Of a stretch of DNA of 64,000 nt, positions 43,244 to 51,404 are shown one piece after another. The DNA is from Oceanimonas sp052119705 (GTDB lineage Bacteria > Pseudomonadota > Gammaproteobacteria > Enterobacterales > Aeromonadaceae): assembly GCF_052119705.1 (NCBI RefSeq), contig NZ_JBGQOP010000008.1, positions 65,388-129,387 of the forward strand, in the 5' to 3' direction. Positions within the stretch are counted from its first letter, which is position 1. The number at the start of each line of letters is the position of its first letter. The notes under the pieces were generated by a model. That model was not told the DNA's origin and ran no database searches. It worked only from the letters and a program-made list of their open reading frames with translations. The translations under genes were made by a program, and so were the position numbers.

Positions 43244-44350
43244 ATGCCGAACCTATTGCTGTTGTTAGTCTTGCTGGCCGCCCCACTTGCCGCACCGCAG
43301 GCTGTGGAATATCGTATTCGAAGGGTGGCGGATCAGCTGCACCACCCTTGGGGGCTGATTGAACTGCCCAGTGGCGAGCTATTAGTGAGCGAACGGCGCG
43401 GGCGCTTATTACGCTTACATAACGATGGCAGCCGTACCCTGATTGAAGGCCTGCCCAAGATGGTGAGCGCCGGCCAAGGCGGCTTACTGGATTTAGCCCT
43501 GCATCCCAATTTTGTAGAAAACCGCTGGCTGTATCTCAGTTACAGCCAGCCCGGAAAAGGCGGTGCTGGCACAGCCGTCGCACGGGCCAAGCTGCATGAT
43601 ACTCACTTAAGCAACCTAGAAGTCATCTTTGTCCAACAGCCCAAAACCACGGGCAGCGCCCACTTTGGCTCACGTCTAGTATTCGACCCTCAGGGTTATT
43701 TGTTTATTACCACCGGCGAGCGTTATCACGCCCGAGATAAAGCACAACAGCTGGATAATCATCTGGGCAAAATCTTGCGCCTGCATGATGATGGCACAGT
43801 GCCTGCTGATAACCCCTTTATCAATACCCCCAGCGCCAAGCCTGAAATTTGGAGCTATGGCCATCGTAATATTCAAGGGGCTGCTATTCATCCAGCCAGT
43901 GGCGTGCTGTGGACGCACGAGCACGGCCCGCGCGGCGGTGACGAAGTGAACATCATTAAAGCGGGTGCCAATTATGGCTGGCCCTTAGTCACTCATGGCC
44001 GAGAGTACAGCGGCGGCGTTATTAGCAAACACACGCATCTCAAAGGCATGGCAGACCCAATTTGGGTGTGGGTGCCTTCTATTGCGCCTTCTGGCATGAT
44101 TTTTTATCGCGCAGACTTGTTTCCCCAATGGCAGGGCTCATTACTGGTGGGCGCATTGGCCGGGCAAAAGCTGGTGCGACTCACACTCCACGGCCAAAAA
44201 ATTGTGGAAGAGCAGCCGTTGCTTAGCGATCTAAAGGTGCGCATCCGCACCTTAGTCGAAGCGCAAGATGGCGGTATTTACCTGTTAACCGATGCCGCGA
44301 ATGGCCAGCTGCTTAAGTTAGTGCCCGCCGCCCATAATCAGGCCCCATGA
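43244..44350 (+). CDS. PQQ-dependent aldose sugar dehydrogenase (YliI/Asd type)
   Basis: Six-bladed beta-propeller soluble sugar dehydrogenase, 368 aa, with an N-terminal signal peptide (LLLLLVLLAAPLAAPQA) directing it to the periplasm. Motifs LHHPWGLIELPSGELLVSER, GQGGLLDLALHPNF, SAHFGSRLVFDP, WSYGHRNIQGAAIHP and HEHGPRGGDEVN match the Asd/GDH-B family. PQQ synthesis genes are absent here. RBS AGAGAGCCTGTC. It follows ppnP by 88 bases and may be separately transcribed. Confidence 0.9.
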   Translation: MPNLLLLLVLLAAPLAAPQAVEYRIRRVADQLHHPWGLIELPSGELLVSERRGRLLRLHNDGSRTLIEGLPKMVSAGQGGLLDLALHPNFVENRWLYLSYSQPGKGGAGTAVARAKLHDTHLSNLEVIFVQQPKTTGSAHFGSRLVFDPQGYLFITTGERYHARDKAQQLDNHLGKILRLHDDGTVPADNPFINTPSAKPEIWSYGHRNIQGAAIHPASGVLWTHEHGPRGGDEVNIIKAGANYGWPLVTHGREYSGGVISKHTHLKGMADPIWVWVPSIAPSGMIFYRADLFPQWQGSLLVGALAGQKLVRLTLHGQKIVEEQPLLSDLKVRIRTLVEAQDGGIYLLTDAANGQLLKLVPAAHNQAP

Positions 44351-44472
44351 ATGACGCTTGATAAGGATTAGGTCAAAGCCTGAGCTCTGGGCTGATTTTC
44401 TGTGCATAATGCGTTAACATTTAACAACTGTATTTAATGTTAATTACTTTTGTGAACAATGAGGAATACATA

Positions 44473-44922
44473 ATGACGCAAAAAATCTGGAACGTGTATC
44501 TGTCTGGTGAAATTCACAGTGACTGGCGTGAGCGTATTATCGAAGGTTCAAAAGCCAAAGGCTTGGCCGTGACCTTTACCTCAGCGGTAACCGATCACGA
44601 TGCCAGTGACATGATAGGCGTAAATATCTTAGGCAGCGAAGAAGATAACTTCTGGCGTGACCGCAAGGCATCCGGCATTAACAGCATTCGCACCTCTACC
44701 CAAATTAAAGCTGCAGACTTGGTAGTGGTACGTTTTGGACCTCAGTACAAACAGTGGAATGCCGCCTTCGATGCCGGTTTTGCTGTTGCCTTAGGCAAGC
44801 CCATGGTGACCTTGCATGATGCCGAGCTGGATCACCCACTCAAAGAAGTGGATGAAGCCGCTAAAGCGACCTGCCGTCAGCCTGAGCAAGTAGTTGAGAT
44901 CTTGTCTTACTTGTTGTCATAA
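44473..44922 (+). CDS. YtoQ family protein
   Basis: 149-aa YtoQ-family protein with nucleoside 2-deoxyribosyltransferase-like features: VYLSGEIHSDWRERIIE at the N-terminus and WNAAFDAGFAVALGKPMVTLH. Its biological role is unknown. Start MTQKIWNVYL has GAGGAATACATA directly upstream; the 12-residue longer frame is rejected. It is co-oriented with the sugar dehydrogenase but 122 bases away. Confidence 0.85.
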   Translation: MTQKIWNVYLSGEIHSDWRERIIEGSKAKGLAVTFTSAVTDHDASDMIGVNILGSEEDNFWRDRKASGINSIRTSTQIKAADLVVVRFGPQYKQWNAAFDAGFAVALGKPMVTLHDAELDHPLKEVDEAAKATCRQPEQVVEILSYLLS

Positions 44923-44997
44923 ATAAGCTTTCGTAAATAAGCCGTCATAAGTGGGTAGTCGTAAAAAACAGCCTATTTAGCTTAGAAAAATTGTTCA

Positions 44998-45029
44998 TAA
45001 AATCCTTCACTTAGTGGAGGATTTTTTTT
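44998..45029 (+). terminator. Terminator after ytoQ
   Basis: AATCCTTCAC-TTA-GTGGAGGATT stem with TTTTTT following. Confidence 0.85.
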
Positions 45030-45127
45030 GTTGTGCCGACTTCTGTCGGCTGGCTGCCGTTTGGTGCATCCCTCAGCGCCCTACTGTTTTACAATAAGCA
45101 TTCACTTATGTAGTAAAGGTAGGCGCC

Positions 45128-45739
45128 ATGAAAGCTGGGACGTTAGCATTATTGTTAGCTGGGATATGGGGCACTGGTGCTTCGGCATGGGCTAATAATA
45201 CCGTCTGGATTGATGTGAGCAGCCCGCAAGACTATGCCGCAGAGCACTTAGTGGATGCGGTGCATATTCCCTACACTCATATCGCCCGTGAGGTGAGTAG
45301 GCATTTTCCGGATAAAAACACCCAGCTTAAGCTCTACGACCGAAACCAGCGAAATGCACGGCTCGCCCAAGAGGCGTTGCAGACCTTGGGTTACGCCAAG
45401 GCAAGCAATAATGGAGCGTTAGCAGATCTTAAGGCACAAGGCTTAGCCACAGAACAAGCAGTGCAGTTAGCGCTCGCCGAGCAATCAGATCAGACGTTAA
45501 CTATGCCTACCACTATGTCTTCAACTATGTATTCAACCATTCCCTCAACTATTCCTTCTACTATGCCCTCCCATGCAGGGAGTGATATAAGCGTAAATAA
45601 GGCTTTAGATCTTGCCTCATCCTCTCAGCCTGCATCAGTAAATGCTGAGCCTTTGCCACAACGGCTCGCCACAGAGCCGGTCTCCGCCGTGGTTGCCCCT
45701 TTGCCACAAACCTTGGCTCACATGCACACAGCTGAATAA
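45128..45739 (+). CDS. Secreted rhodanese-fold protein lacking the catalytic cysteine
   Basis: 203 aa with a signal peptide (to about A22, GASAWA). Residues 23-110 follow the PspE-type rhodanese pattern: VWIDVSSPQDYAAEHLVDAVHIPY, then KLYDRNQRNARLAQEALQTLGY. Where PspE has the catalytic YCNAGRQS, this protein has YDRNQRNA, with D71 replacing Cys, so sulfurtransferase activity is unlikely. The C-terminal part is low complexity, with STMPSTIPS-like 4-residue repeats at about 125-148. A binding or structural role is inferred. Not in an operon. Confidence 0.75.
   Translation: MKAGTLALLLAGIWGTGASAWANNTVWIDVSSPQDYAAEHLVDAVHIPYTHIAREVSRHFPDKNTQLKLYDRNQRNARLAQEALQTLGYAKASNNGALADLKAQGLATEQAVQLALAEQSDQTLTMPTTMSSTMYSTIPSTIPSTMPSHAGSDISVNKALDLASSSQPASVNAEPLPQRLATEPVSAVVAPLPQTLAHMHTAE
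45502..45570. repeat. 12-bp tandem repeat encoding S/T-rich units
   Basis: Degenerate ACTATGCCTTCA units repeat about six times inside the rhodanese-like gene. Confidence 0.8.
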
Positions 45740-45868
45740 CCAAACGCTATAAATAATCCGCTGATGCGAGTTTATGCCTTATGCGTATCTGTGCGCTCGC
45801 CCAGCGAATTAAAAATGCCGGTAATAGATCAGCGGCGCCCAGCGCCTGAGAGGCCGAGTTAGCTAAGG

Positions 45869-47596
45869 CTAGAGTTTTTCCGTTTCATCGTCGCGCAAGC
45901 CCACCTTTAACACCTTATCGCCATCCACATCGGCCACGGTCCAAATCATGTCATAACGGGAAAAGTTATCGCCCACCACCGGATGGCCGTTGCTGTGGAT
46001 AAGCATAAAGTCACCTAAGTTCAGGCTCGCTTCGCTCTCGTCCACGTCGACCCCGTACATAAGCCCGATATCGCGCATTTGGGCATCAGCATCAAGAATA
46101 AAGTCACCAAAGAAGGCGCGCGCCTTGCTGCGGGCCGCATCTAAGTCGCCACCAAACATATTGTTTAGGGTTTTAAGATGATTGCTGCGACCAATCACGC
46201 ACAGCATGTCGCCCATGGCTAAGCGGGTGCTGCCAGAAGCAGGCAATAAATTATCGCCTCTAAAGACGGCCGCTACCCGGCAATGGGGCGGGAAGGTTAA
46301 GTTACGTACCACAACGCCGTCTATCGACTCACTGCTCACCGTATAGAGAAACATTTCAAAGTCATCTTCTTGAAAAATGCCCAACATAGAGCGGCGATGG
46401 GGTGCCGACTCGGGCGGCACTTCCACTCTTAATAGCCGTGCCATTTGCGGAATGGTGGAGCCTTGTACCAGCAAAGACACTAACACCACGAAAAACGCGA
46501 CGTTAAATAGCATCATGCCCTCAGGCAAACCGGCCATCAGCGGGAATATGGCCAGCACTATGGGCACGGCACCGCGCAGCCCCACCCAAGAGATAAACCC
46601 TATCTCGCGGCGGTTAAAGCGAAAAAACGGCACCAAAGACACCAACACCGCCAACGGCCGCGCAATAAAAATTAACGCCAAAGAGATCAAAATAGCGGGT
46701 AGCGCCATGGCCCACATATCTGCCGGCGAAATCAGCAAACCTAACACCAAAAACAAGCCAATTTGGCTCAACCACGCCAAGCCATCCAGTACCGGTAAAA
46801 TGGACTCCATATCGCGCAAGCGTGAGTTGCCTAATACTAAGCCCGCCAGATACACCGCCAAGAAACCACTGCCCTCTAAGAGTGCGGTAAAGGCAAATAG
46901 CGTTAAGCCAAAACCCATCACTAAAATCGGATATAAGCCGGGTGCGAGCTCAAAACGTTTGATCATTTGCACTAACAGCATGCCACCCAAAATACCGGCC
47001 ACGCTACCAATGCCAAATTGCGTCAGTAAAAATAATAAGGTTTCGCCGACGCCACTCATTTCGCCGGTGATCAGGCCAATTAAGGTGAGCGTTAAAAATA
47101 TCGCCATGGGATCGTTGGTGCCGGACTCAATTTCCAGTGATGCGCCAACCCTTTGGTTTAGGTGCATGCCTTTGCCGCTAAGCAAAGAAAACACCGCCGC
47201 CGCATCGGTTGAGCCCACAATGGCACCCAACAACAGGCCGTGTAACCAGCTAAGATCCAAAATATAAACCGCAATCACGCCGGTAACGCCACTGGTCACC
47301 ACTACCCCTAAGGTAGCCATGCTCAGCGCCGGTTTTAAGCCGACCCTAAAGGTTTCCATACGGGTACGCATACCGCCATCCAGCAAGATAATGGCCAGCG
47401 CCAAGTTACCTATGCTGTAGGCCAAGGTATAGCTTCCAAATTCAATGCCACCTGGGCCACTTTCGCCGGCCAGCATGCCCACAAACAGGAAGATAAGCAG
47501 GATAGGAATACCGGAACGCGCCGACAATAAGGTGGCCAGCACACTCACGCACAGCAAGATCCCAGTCAGTAAGAAGAAATGTTCAAGATTTTCCAA
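45869..47596 (-). CDS. cvrA: Potassium/proton antiporter CvrA (NhaP2 type)
   Basis: CPA1-family cation/proton antiporter, 575 aa. About twelve hydrophobic helices fill residues 1-400, including the functional GSTDAAAVFSLLSG and ESGTNDPMAIFLTLT motifs. The cytoplasmic tail has a TrkA-C/RCK_C domain (VVRNLTFPPHCRVAAVFRG) and a CorC-type domain near the end, the full CvrA arrangement. In Vibrio the orthologue mediates K+/H+ exchange at acid pH. A 388-base AT-rich region lies upstream. Confidence 0.92.
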   Translation of the reverse strand: MENLEHFFLLTGILLCVSVLATLLSARSGIPILLIFLFVGMLAGESGPGGIEFGSYTLAYSIGNLALAIILLDGGMRTRMETFRVGLKPALSMATLGVVVTSGVTGVIAVYILDLSWLHGLLLGAIVGSTDAAAVFSLLSGKGMHLNQRVGASLEIESGTNDPMAIFLTLTLIGLITGEMSGVGETLLFLLTQFGIGSVAGILGGMLLVQMIKRFELAPGLYPILVMGFGLTLFAFTALLEGSGFLAVYLAGLVLGNSRLRDMESILPVLDGLAWLSQIGLFLVLGLLISPADMWAMALPAILISLALIFIARPLAVLVSLVPFFRFNRREIGFISWVGLRGAVPIVLAIFPLMAGLPEGMMLFNVAFFVVLVSLLVQGSTIPQMARLLRVEVPPESAPHRRSMLGIFQEDDFEMFLYTVSSESIDGVVVRNLTFPPHCRVAAVFRGDNLLPASGSTRLAMGDMLCVIGRSNHLKTLNNMFGGDLDAARSKARAFFGDFILDADAQMRDIGLMYGVDVDESEASLNLGDFMLIHSNGHPVVGDNFSRYDMIWTVADVDGDKVLKVGLRDDETEKL

Positions 47597-47984
47597 TAGT
47601 AGATATTCCGATAGGGGTTTTAGATACCGAGTGTTGTATACCCTTGGTTAGATACTCTATTTATATCATAACCTTACCTATTTAATGAAAGTGAATTTTT
47701 AATTAAATTAAAAAACTATCTATGCAAAAAAATACATACACGGGCTTATCTGGTCGTATTACAAACAACTTAATGCATAAACAGTTAACTAGCAGCCGAA
47801 AACGCTAGCATAGCCCAACGCAAGCCTACTTTTTTGAATATGATCTCATTATTAGCAGCATAAAACACTACCAAGATCGGGTGCTAGCTATGGGTTGTGT
47901 TATCAAGAAATCGGACAACCGCATATAAAAAACGAGCCAGCATAATGCTGGCTCGTTTATATCACTAACAACCAAGGTCGGTAA
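47597..47984. promoter_or_regulatory. AT-rich region upstream of cvrA
   Basis: 388 bases without a gene; very AT-rich between 47690 and 47780. It contains the hbpS-like gene's terminator at its right edge. Confidence 0.5.
47929..47960 (-). terminator. Terminator after the HbpS-like gene
   Basis: AACGAGCCAGCATAATGCTGGCTCGTTT: stem AACGAGCCAGCA / TGCTGGCTCGTT. Confidence 0.85.
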
Positions 47985-48509
47985 TTAGCTGGCGTTAGGC
48001 AACACTTTTGCGATGGCTTCTAGTGCACAACCTTCATCAATCGCTGCACCACCCGCGCCCGCCACACCAATGGCACCAATCACTTGTCCGTCAACTTTTA
48101 GGGGGACGCCACCGCCGAGCAGTAATAGCTCGCCGACGGTATTTAGATTTTCGGCTTCTGGATTATTACGCGCGCGCTCAGACAACTCACGGCTAGGAGT
48201 TTTGGTAGAAAGAGAAGTAAACGCCTTACGTTGCGCGGCCAAGGTATTATGCGGGCCTACATTATCGTCGCGCTGCAAGGCAACTAAGTTACCACCACGG
48301 TCAACCACGGCGGCCACGCCAGTTAAGCCTTGGGCATGGCATGCGGCCATAGTGGCGTTCAGCAGTTTATTTGCTAATTCCAGTGTTACATCGGCTCTTT
48401 GTGCAACGCCCGCTGTCACTTGAGCTGCCGTATCGGCAGCAGTGGCGGCAAAGGCCGGAGCGGCACATAAGGCCAAGGCAATCAGGGATCGGCGTGCGGT
48501 CATCATCAT
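47985..48509 (-). CDS. GlcG/HbpS-family secreted heme-binding-like protein
   Basis: 174 aa with a signal peptide (RRSLIALALCAAPAFA). The mature part is one GlcG/HbpS domain (PF03928 type): AVVDRGGNLVALQRDD, LAAQRKAFTSLS and the glycine-rich GGGVPLKVDGQVIGAIGVAG. Members bind heme, cobalamin or glycolate-related ligands; none can be chosen from this sequence. Start at the first of three consecutive ATGs (48509), with GGAGAACTCGATT upstream. Monocistronic. Confidence 0.85.
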   Translation of the reverse strand: MMMTARRSLIALALCAAPAFAATAADTAAQVTAGVAQRADVTLELANKLLNATMAACHAQGLTGVAAVVDRGGNLVALQRDDNVGPHNTLAAQRKAFTSLSTKTPSRELSERARNNPEAENLNTVGELLLLGGGVPLKVDGQVIGAIGVAGAGGAAIDEGCALEAIAKVLPNAS

Positions 48510-49246
48510 AATCGAGTTCTCCGTGGGGATGAAAGTGAAGAAAAGAAGCAAAATGCTAAGTGCCCCTATCTTGCCTGCCCTACCCCGTCAAACCGATTGC
48601 CAACAGATTACGGTTTTGTAATGTGGGCTAGCTGCCCCACACATAACTCCAAAGACTAAAAATAAAGACAGCCCTTATTTTCCTGAAATTAACTCTATAT
48701 ATAGGCAGCGCAGCCGCCTCCCACGACACGCTGTAAATCCATCCATGGAAGCTCAGAAATGACATCCCTGTCATTTCATGGTCGTGGTAGGTCTTCTGCG
48801 CTGCCTTCCCCTAAGATCGAGTCACCTGTAAGCATCGCTGTGGATACCGTTTATCACCTTCCATTTATCCACTCACAGCTTATAATGCTCCAGCTTCATT
48901 TGAATTCAGTTTTAGTTTCTGTTCTCAGTGTTAAAAACTTAATAAAAGGCGTCAGCAGTAGCCTGCTTGGCCGCCCTTAGGCTGACTAAAAGGACTAACT
49001 GTGCTCAAAAAGTACAGTGAACATGGGCGTTTACAATCGGAATTTTAAAAATAATATTAGATAAATCAATGCATTGAAAATCGGCAGCGTTGATACTAGG
49101 CATTAAACGCGGACAAATCGAGCATGCGTGTTTTGATGATTAAGCAAGGATGCCATAGCAAGTTAAAGTTATTTATAATCAGTAGTTTATGGTGAAGCTT
49201 TCTAAATGTGTCATGAGTAAAAACGCGCATGCGCAGTATTAAAAAT
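48510..49246. other. Long non-coding region left of the cassette
   Basis: About 740 bases with no convincing gene; a 73-codon frame at 48759 crosses a palindrome and has no RBS. The region contains the 102-base palindrome annotated separately and AT-rich DNA from 48980 on. Confidence 0.5.
48704..48805. repeat. 102-nt interrupted palindrome
   Basis: GGCAGCGCAG (48704-48713) pairs with CTGCGCTGCC (48796-48805), and CCACGAC (48721-48727) with GTCGTGG (48781-48787). The apical hairpin GAAATGACA-TCCC-TGTCATTTC completes it. REP-like element or structured transcript. Confidence 0.7.
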
Positions 49247-49274
49247 GTTATACACACCAGAAAATGAGCGCCAT

Positions 49275-49835
49275 ATGGAAACTCAGCAACTACTAGAAGC
49301 AGCGCAAACAATTCAAGTAATCCAATCGTTGCTTCATGACGAAAAAAATGAATGGCTGCCTGTAATAGCAGCCATTGGCGGTGCATTTATCGGCGGCATA
49401 TCCACCTTTTTACCGTCGTATTTTCTTGAGTCGAAGAAACATCGATTAGAGCGGCAGGCAATAACTACTGCGCTAACATCTGAAATATCCGCCCTCTTAA
49501 AAATGATGGAGCACCGAGATTATCTTGGCGGCCTCATAGAAGCAGTAAATTACTTAAAAGAAAATCCAGAAGACAAATACATTCTAATGATCAAAGTGCC
49601 CGAGCACTACTCTAGGGTTTATCAATCGCATATCGACCGTATCGGGCTTGTAAAGCCAGAACTAGCAGCAGAGATAATTGAGTTCCATCAACTAATCGAC
49701 GCAGTAGTTCAAGACGTAGTGCCGGGCAGCCCAGTTCAAGAAGAAGGCGGAGACATAGAAACATTTGAGGAGTTGGTAAAAATTCTTGAGTCCGCCATAC
49801 ACATAGGCAACAAGATATCGAGTGGGCGCGTATAA
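49275..49835 (+). CDS. Hypothetical one-TM protein, cassette-borne
   Basis: 186 aa from METQQLLEAAQ; I do not recognise the family. An N-terminal helix is followed by one membrane segment at about 28-50 (WLPVIAAIGGAFIGGISTFL), a basic stretch KKHRLERQ and a soluble, mostly helical C-terminal domain of about 135 residues. The base composition looks poorer in GC than its neighbours by eye. The stop codon TAA is part of the attC-like site, as in integron cassettes. The start is uncertain: ATG 49245 (ten residues longer) lacks an RBS and would sit on the cassette boundary. Confidence 0.65.
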   Translation: METQQLLEAAQTIQVIQSLLHDEKNEWLPVIAAIGGAFIGGISTFLPSYFLESKKHRLERQAITTALTSEISALLKMMEHRDYLGGLIEAVNYLKENPEDKYILMIKVPEHYSRVYQSHIDRIGLVKPELAAEIIEFHQLIDAVVQDVVPGSPVQEEGGDIETFEELVKILESAIHIGNKISSGRV

Positions 49836-49906
49836 CAATGCGCTCAAATAGCTCACTTCGTTCGCTGGGACTGGCTAAAGCCAGCCCCTTAGCTTAATCG
49901 TTATTT
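49830..49906 (+). mobile_element. attC-like recombination site
   Basis: Left core GTATAAC, then AATGCGCTCAA; the inner stem is GGGACTGGC-TAAA-GCCAGCCCC; right side CCCCTTAGC-TTAATC-GTTAT. TTGAGC (complement of the left arm) against TTAGC of the right arm leaves an extra G, like the extrahelical base of attC. The wording GGGACTG..CAGCCCCTTAG matches VCR-type sites as I remember them. Confidence 0.7.
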
Positions 49907-49935
49907 CTTATAACCACATCCGTTCTGGAATAAAA

Positions 49936-50586
49936 ATGCTGATCAATGAACAAGAACGAAATGCGTTATATAAGGTTATTTACGGCAGACGAGATGTGCG
50001 ATCTGAGTTTATGGCGACACCCGTGGCTAATGAGGTGCTGTTAAGGATCTTGAAGGCGGGCCATCATGCGCCGAGTGTGGGCTTTATGCAGCCGTGGGAC
50101 TTTGTAGTGGTGCGCGAAGAGTCCACCAAAATGGCAATTAAGCAAGGGTTTGATGCGGCCAATGCGCAGTCGGCGCAGTTATTTTCGGGTACGCGGCAAG
50201 AGCAATATAAGAGTTTAAAACTGGAAGGCATTATGGACGCGCCGCTGGGTATTTGCGTAACCTGCGATAGAGAGCGCAATGGCCCAATCGTGCTGGGGCA
50301 GACCATAAAACCAGAAATGGACCTCTACAGTACGGTATGTGCCATTCAAAATATGTGGCTGGCTGCCAGAGCGGAAAATATTGGTTTAGGCTGGGTGAGT
50401 ATTATTGATGATGCCGTGCTGCGCGCCGCACTCGATATTCCGGAGCGCATAGAGATTATTGCGTATCTTTGCTTGGGCTATGTGTCTGAATTTAGTGAAC
50501 AGCCCGATCTTGAAAAGCACGGCTGGCTTGAAAGAATGGATATAAGTAAGGTGATCCACGCTGAAAAGTGGTCTGAGCGAAAGTAA
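49936..50586 (+). CDS. bluB: 5,6-dimethylbenzimidazole synthase BluB
   Basis: Flavin-destroying nitroreductase-fold enzyme that makes DMB, the lower ligand of cobalamin, from FMNH2 and oxygen. 216 aa. YKVIYGRRDVRSEF at the N-terminus, AGHHAPSVGFMQPWDFVVV and the C-terminal NIGLGWVSIIDD are BluB-like rather than generic nitroreductase. The aspartate in VTCDRERNG corresponds to the conserved BluB region. It lies just right of the cassette and is convergent with cobO, a second cobalamin gene. Confidence 0.88.
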   Translation: MLINEQERNALYKVIYGRRDVRSEFMATPVANEVLLRILKAGHHAPSVGFMQPWDFVVVREESTKMAIKQGFDAANAQSAQLFSGTRQEQYKSLKLEGIMDAPLGICVTCDRERNGPIVLGQTIKPEMDLYSTVCAIQNMWLAARAENIGLGWVSIIDDAVLRAALDIPERIEIIAYLCLGYVSEFSEQPDLEKHGWLERMDISKVIHAEKWSERK

Positions 50587-50698
50587 TAGCTGTGTTCAAT
50601 TTTACGCCTGCGGCGTAATGCGAGAACAAGTGTTCGCCTACAAAACACAAGACACTGTGCGGCCGACGGGAAGGCTTAATCTTTAACAGTAAGCTAAG

Positions 50699-50724
50699 GC
50701 CTGAGCCAAATTCTGCGCTCAGGC
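50699..50724 (-). terminator. Hairpin between bluB and cobO
   Basis: GCCTGAGC / GCTCAGGC stem with a 10-base loop in the convergent gap. The T tract is poor, so this is a weak call. Confidence 0.4.
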
Positions 50725-50750
50725 TTGAGTTTCAAGAATCAAAATCCAGC

Positions 50751-51374
50751 TTAGTAATCAAACCCAACTTGGGCTTTTACGCCGGCATCGAAGGCGTGTT
50801 TTACCGCTTCTATTTCGCTGACAGTATCGGCTAATTCAATCAGGGAGCGGTGGCAGCTGCGGCCGGTAATGATCACATGTTGATGTGGCGGGCGATTTTT
50901 TAGGGCGGTGATCACGCGCTCTAAATCCAGATAATGGTAAGCCACCATGTAAGTTAGCTCGTCGAGCAACACCAGATCGATACTGGGATTGGCTAGCATC
51001 TTCTCGGCCGGCGCCCAGGTTTCTTCACAGGCTTGCATGTCTTTTTCACGGTCTTGGGTGTCCCACGTAAAGCCGGTGTTCATGACCACAAACGGCACAC
51101 CAACTTTTTGTAGCAAATTACGCTCGCCACATTCCCAACCGCCTTTAATAAACTGCACCACGGCGGCACTTTTACCGTGGCCCACGGCGCGGGCAACGTT
51201 GCCAAAACCGGCGGTGCTTTTACCTTTACCGTTGCCGGTGATCACCATCAGCACGCCCCGCTCTTCTTGGGCCTCGGCCACTTTGGCGTCTACCGCTGCT
51301 TTTACTTTTTGCTGGCGCTGCTGGTGGCGCTCGGCTTTTACCTGCTCGCGGTTATCGTCTTGAGTGTCGCTCAT
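50751..51374 (-). CDS. cobO: Corrinoid adenosyltransferase CobO/BtuR
   Basis: Transfers the adenosyl group of ATP to Co(I) corrinoids. 207 aa. P-loop GNGKGKST is at residues 47-54; also GGWECGERNLLQ, LLDELTYMVAYHYLD and ITGRSCHRSLIELAD. The charged N-terminal extension (residues 1-38, Q/K/R-rich) is common in BtuR. With bluB it suggests cobalamin salvage and remodelling; no de novo cob cluster is visible. Confidence 0.94.
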   Translation of the reverse strand: MSDTQDDNREQVKAERHQQRQQKVKAAVDAKVAEAQEERGVLMVITGNGKGKSTAGFGNVARAVGHGKSAAVVQFIKGGWECGERNLLQKVGVPFVVMNTGFTWDTQDREKDMQACEETWAPAEKMLANPSIDLVLLDELTYMVAYHYLDLERVITALKNRPPHQHVIITGRSCHRSLIELADTVSEIEAVKHAFDAGVKAQVGFDY

Positions 51375-51404
51375 GATGTTCCTTATACCTGATGATAAAA
51401 ATGA

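Larger units (their letters stand above)
49247..49906 (+). mobile_element. Solitary integron gene cassette (candidate)
   Basis: A single ORF is followed by an attC-like site, and both boundaries carry GTTAT (49247-49251 and 49900-49904), as expected for a cassette inserted at a GTT core. No attC-like partner precedes the left boundary and no intI is in the window, so this would be an isolated or secondary-site insertion. Confidence 0.6.

Noticed and set aside
46377..47267. 296-codon plus-strand frame opposite cvrA
   Set aside because: Shadow of the antiporter gene; its S/T/P/K/N-rich translation is typical of antisense to membrane protein codons.
48759..48980. 73-codon frame beginning MTSLSFHGRGRSS
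   Set aside because: It starts inside a palindromic repeat, has no RBS and shows no family resemblance.
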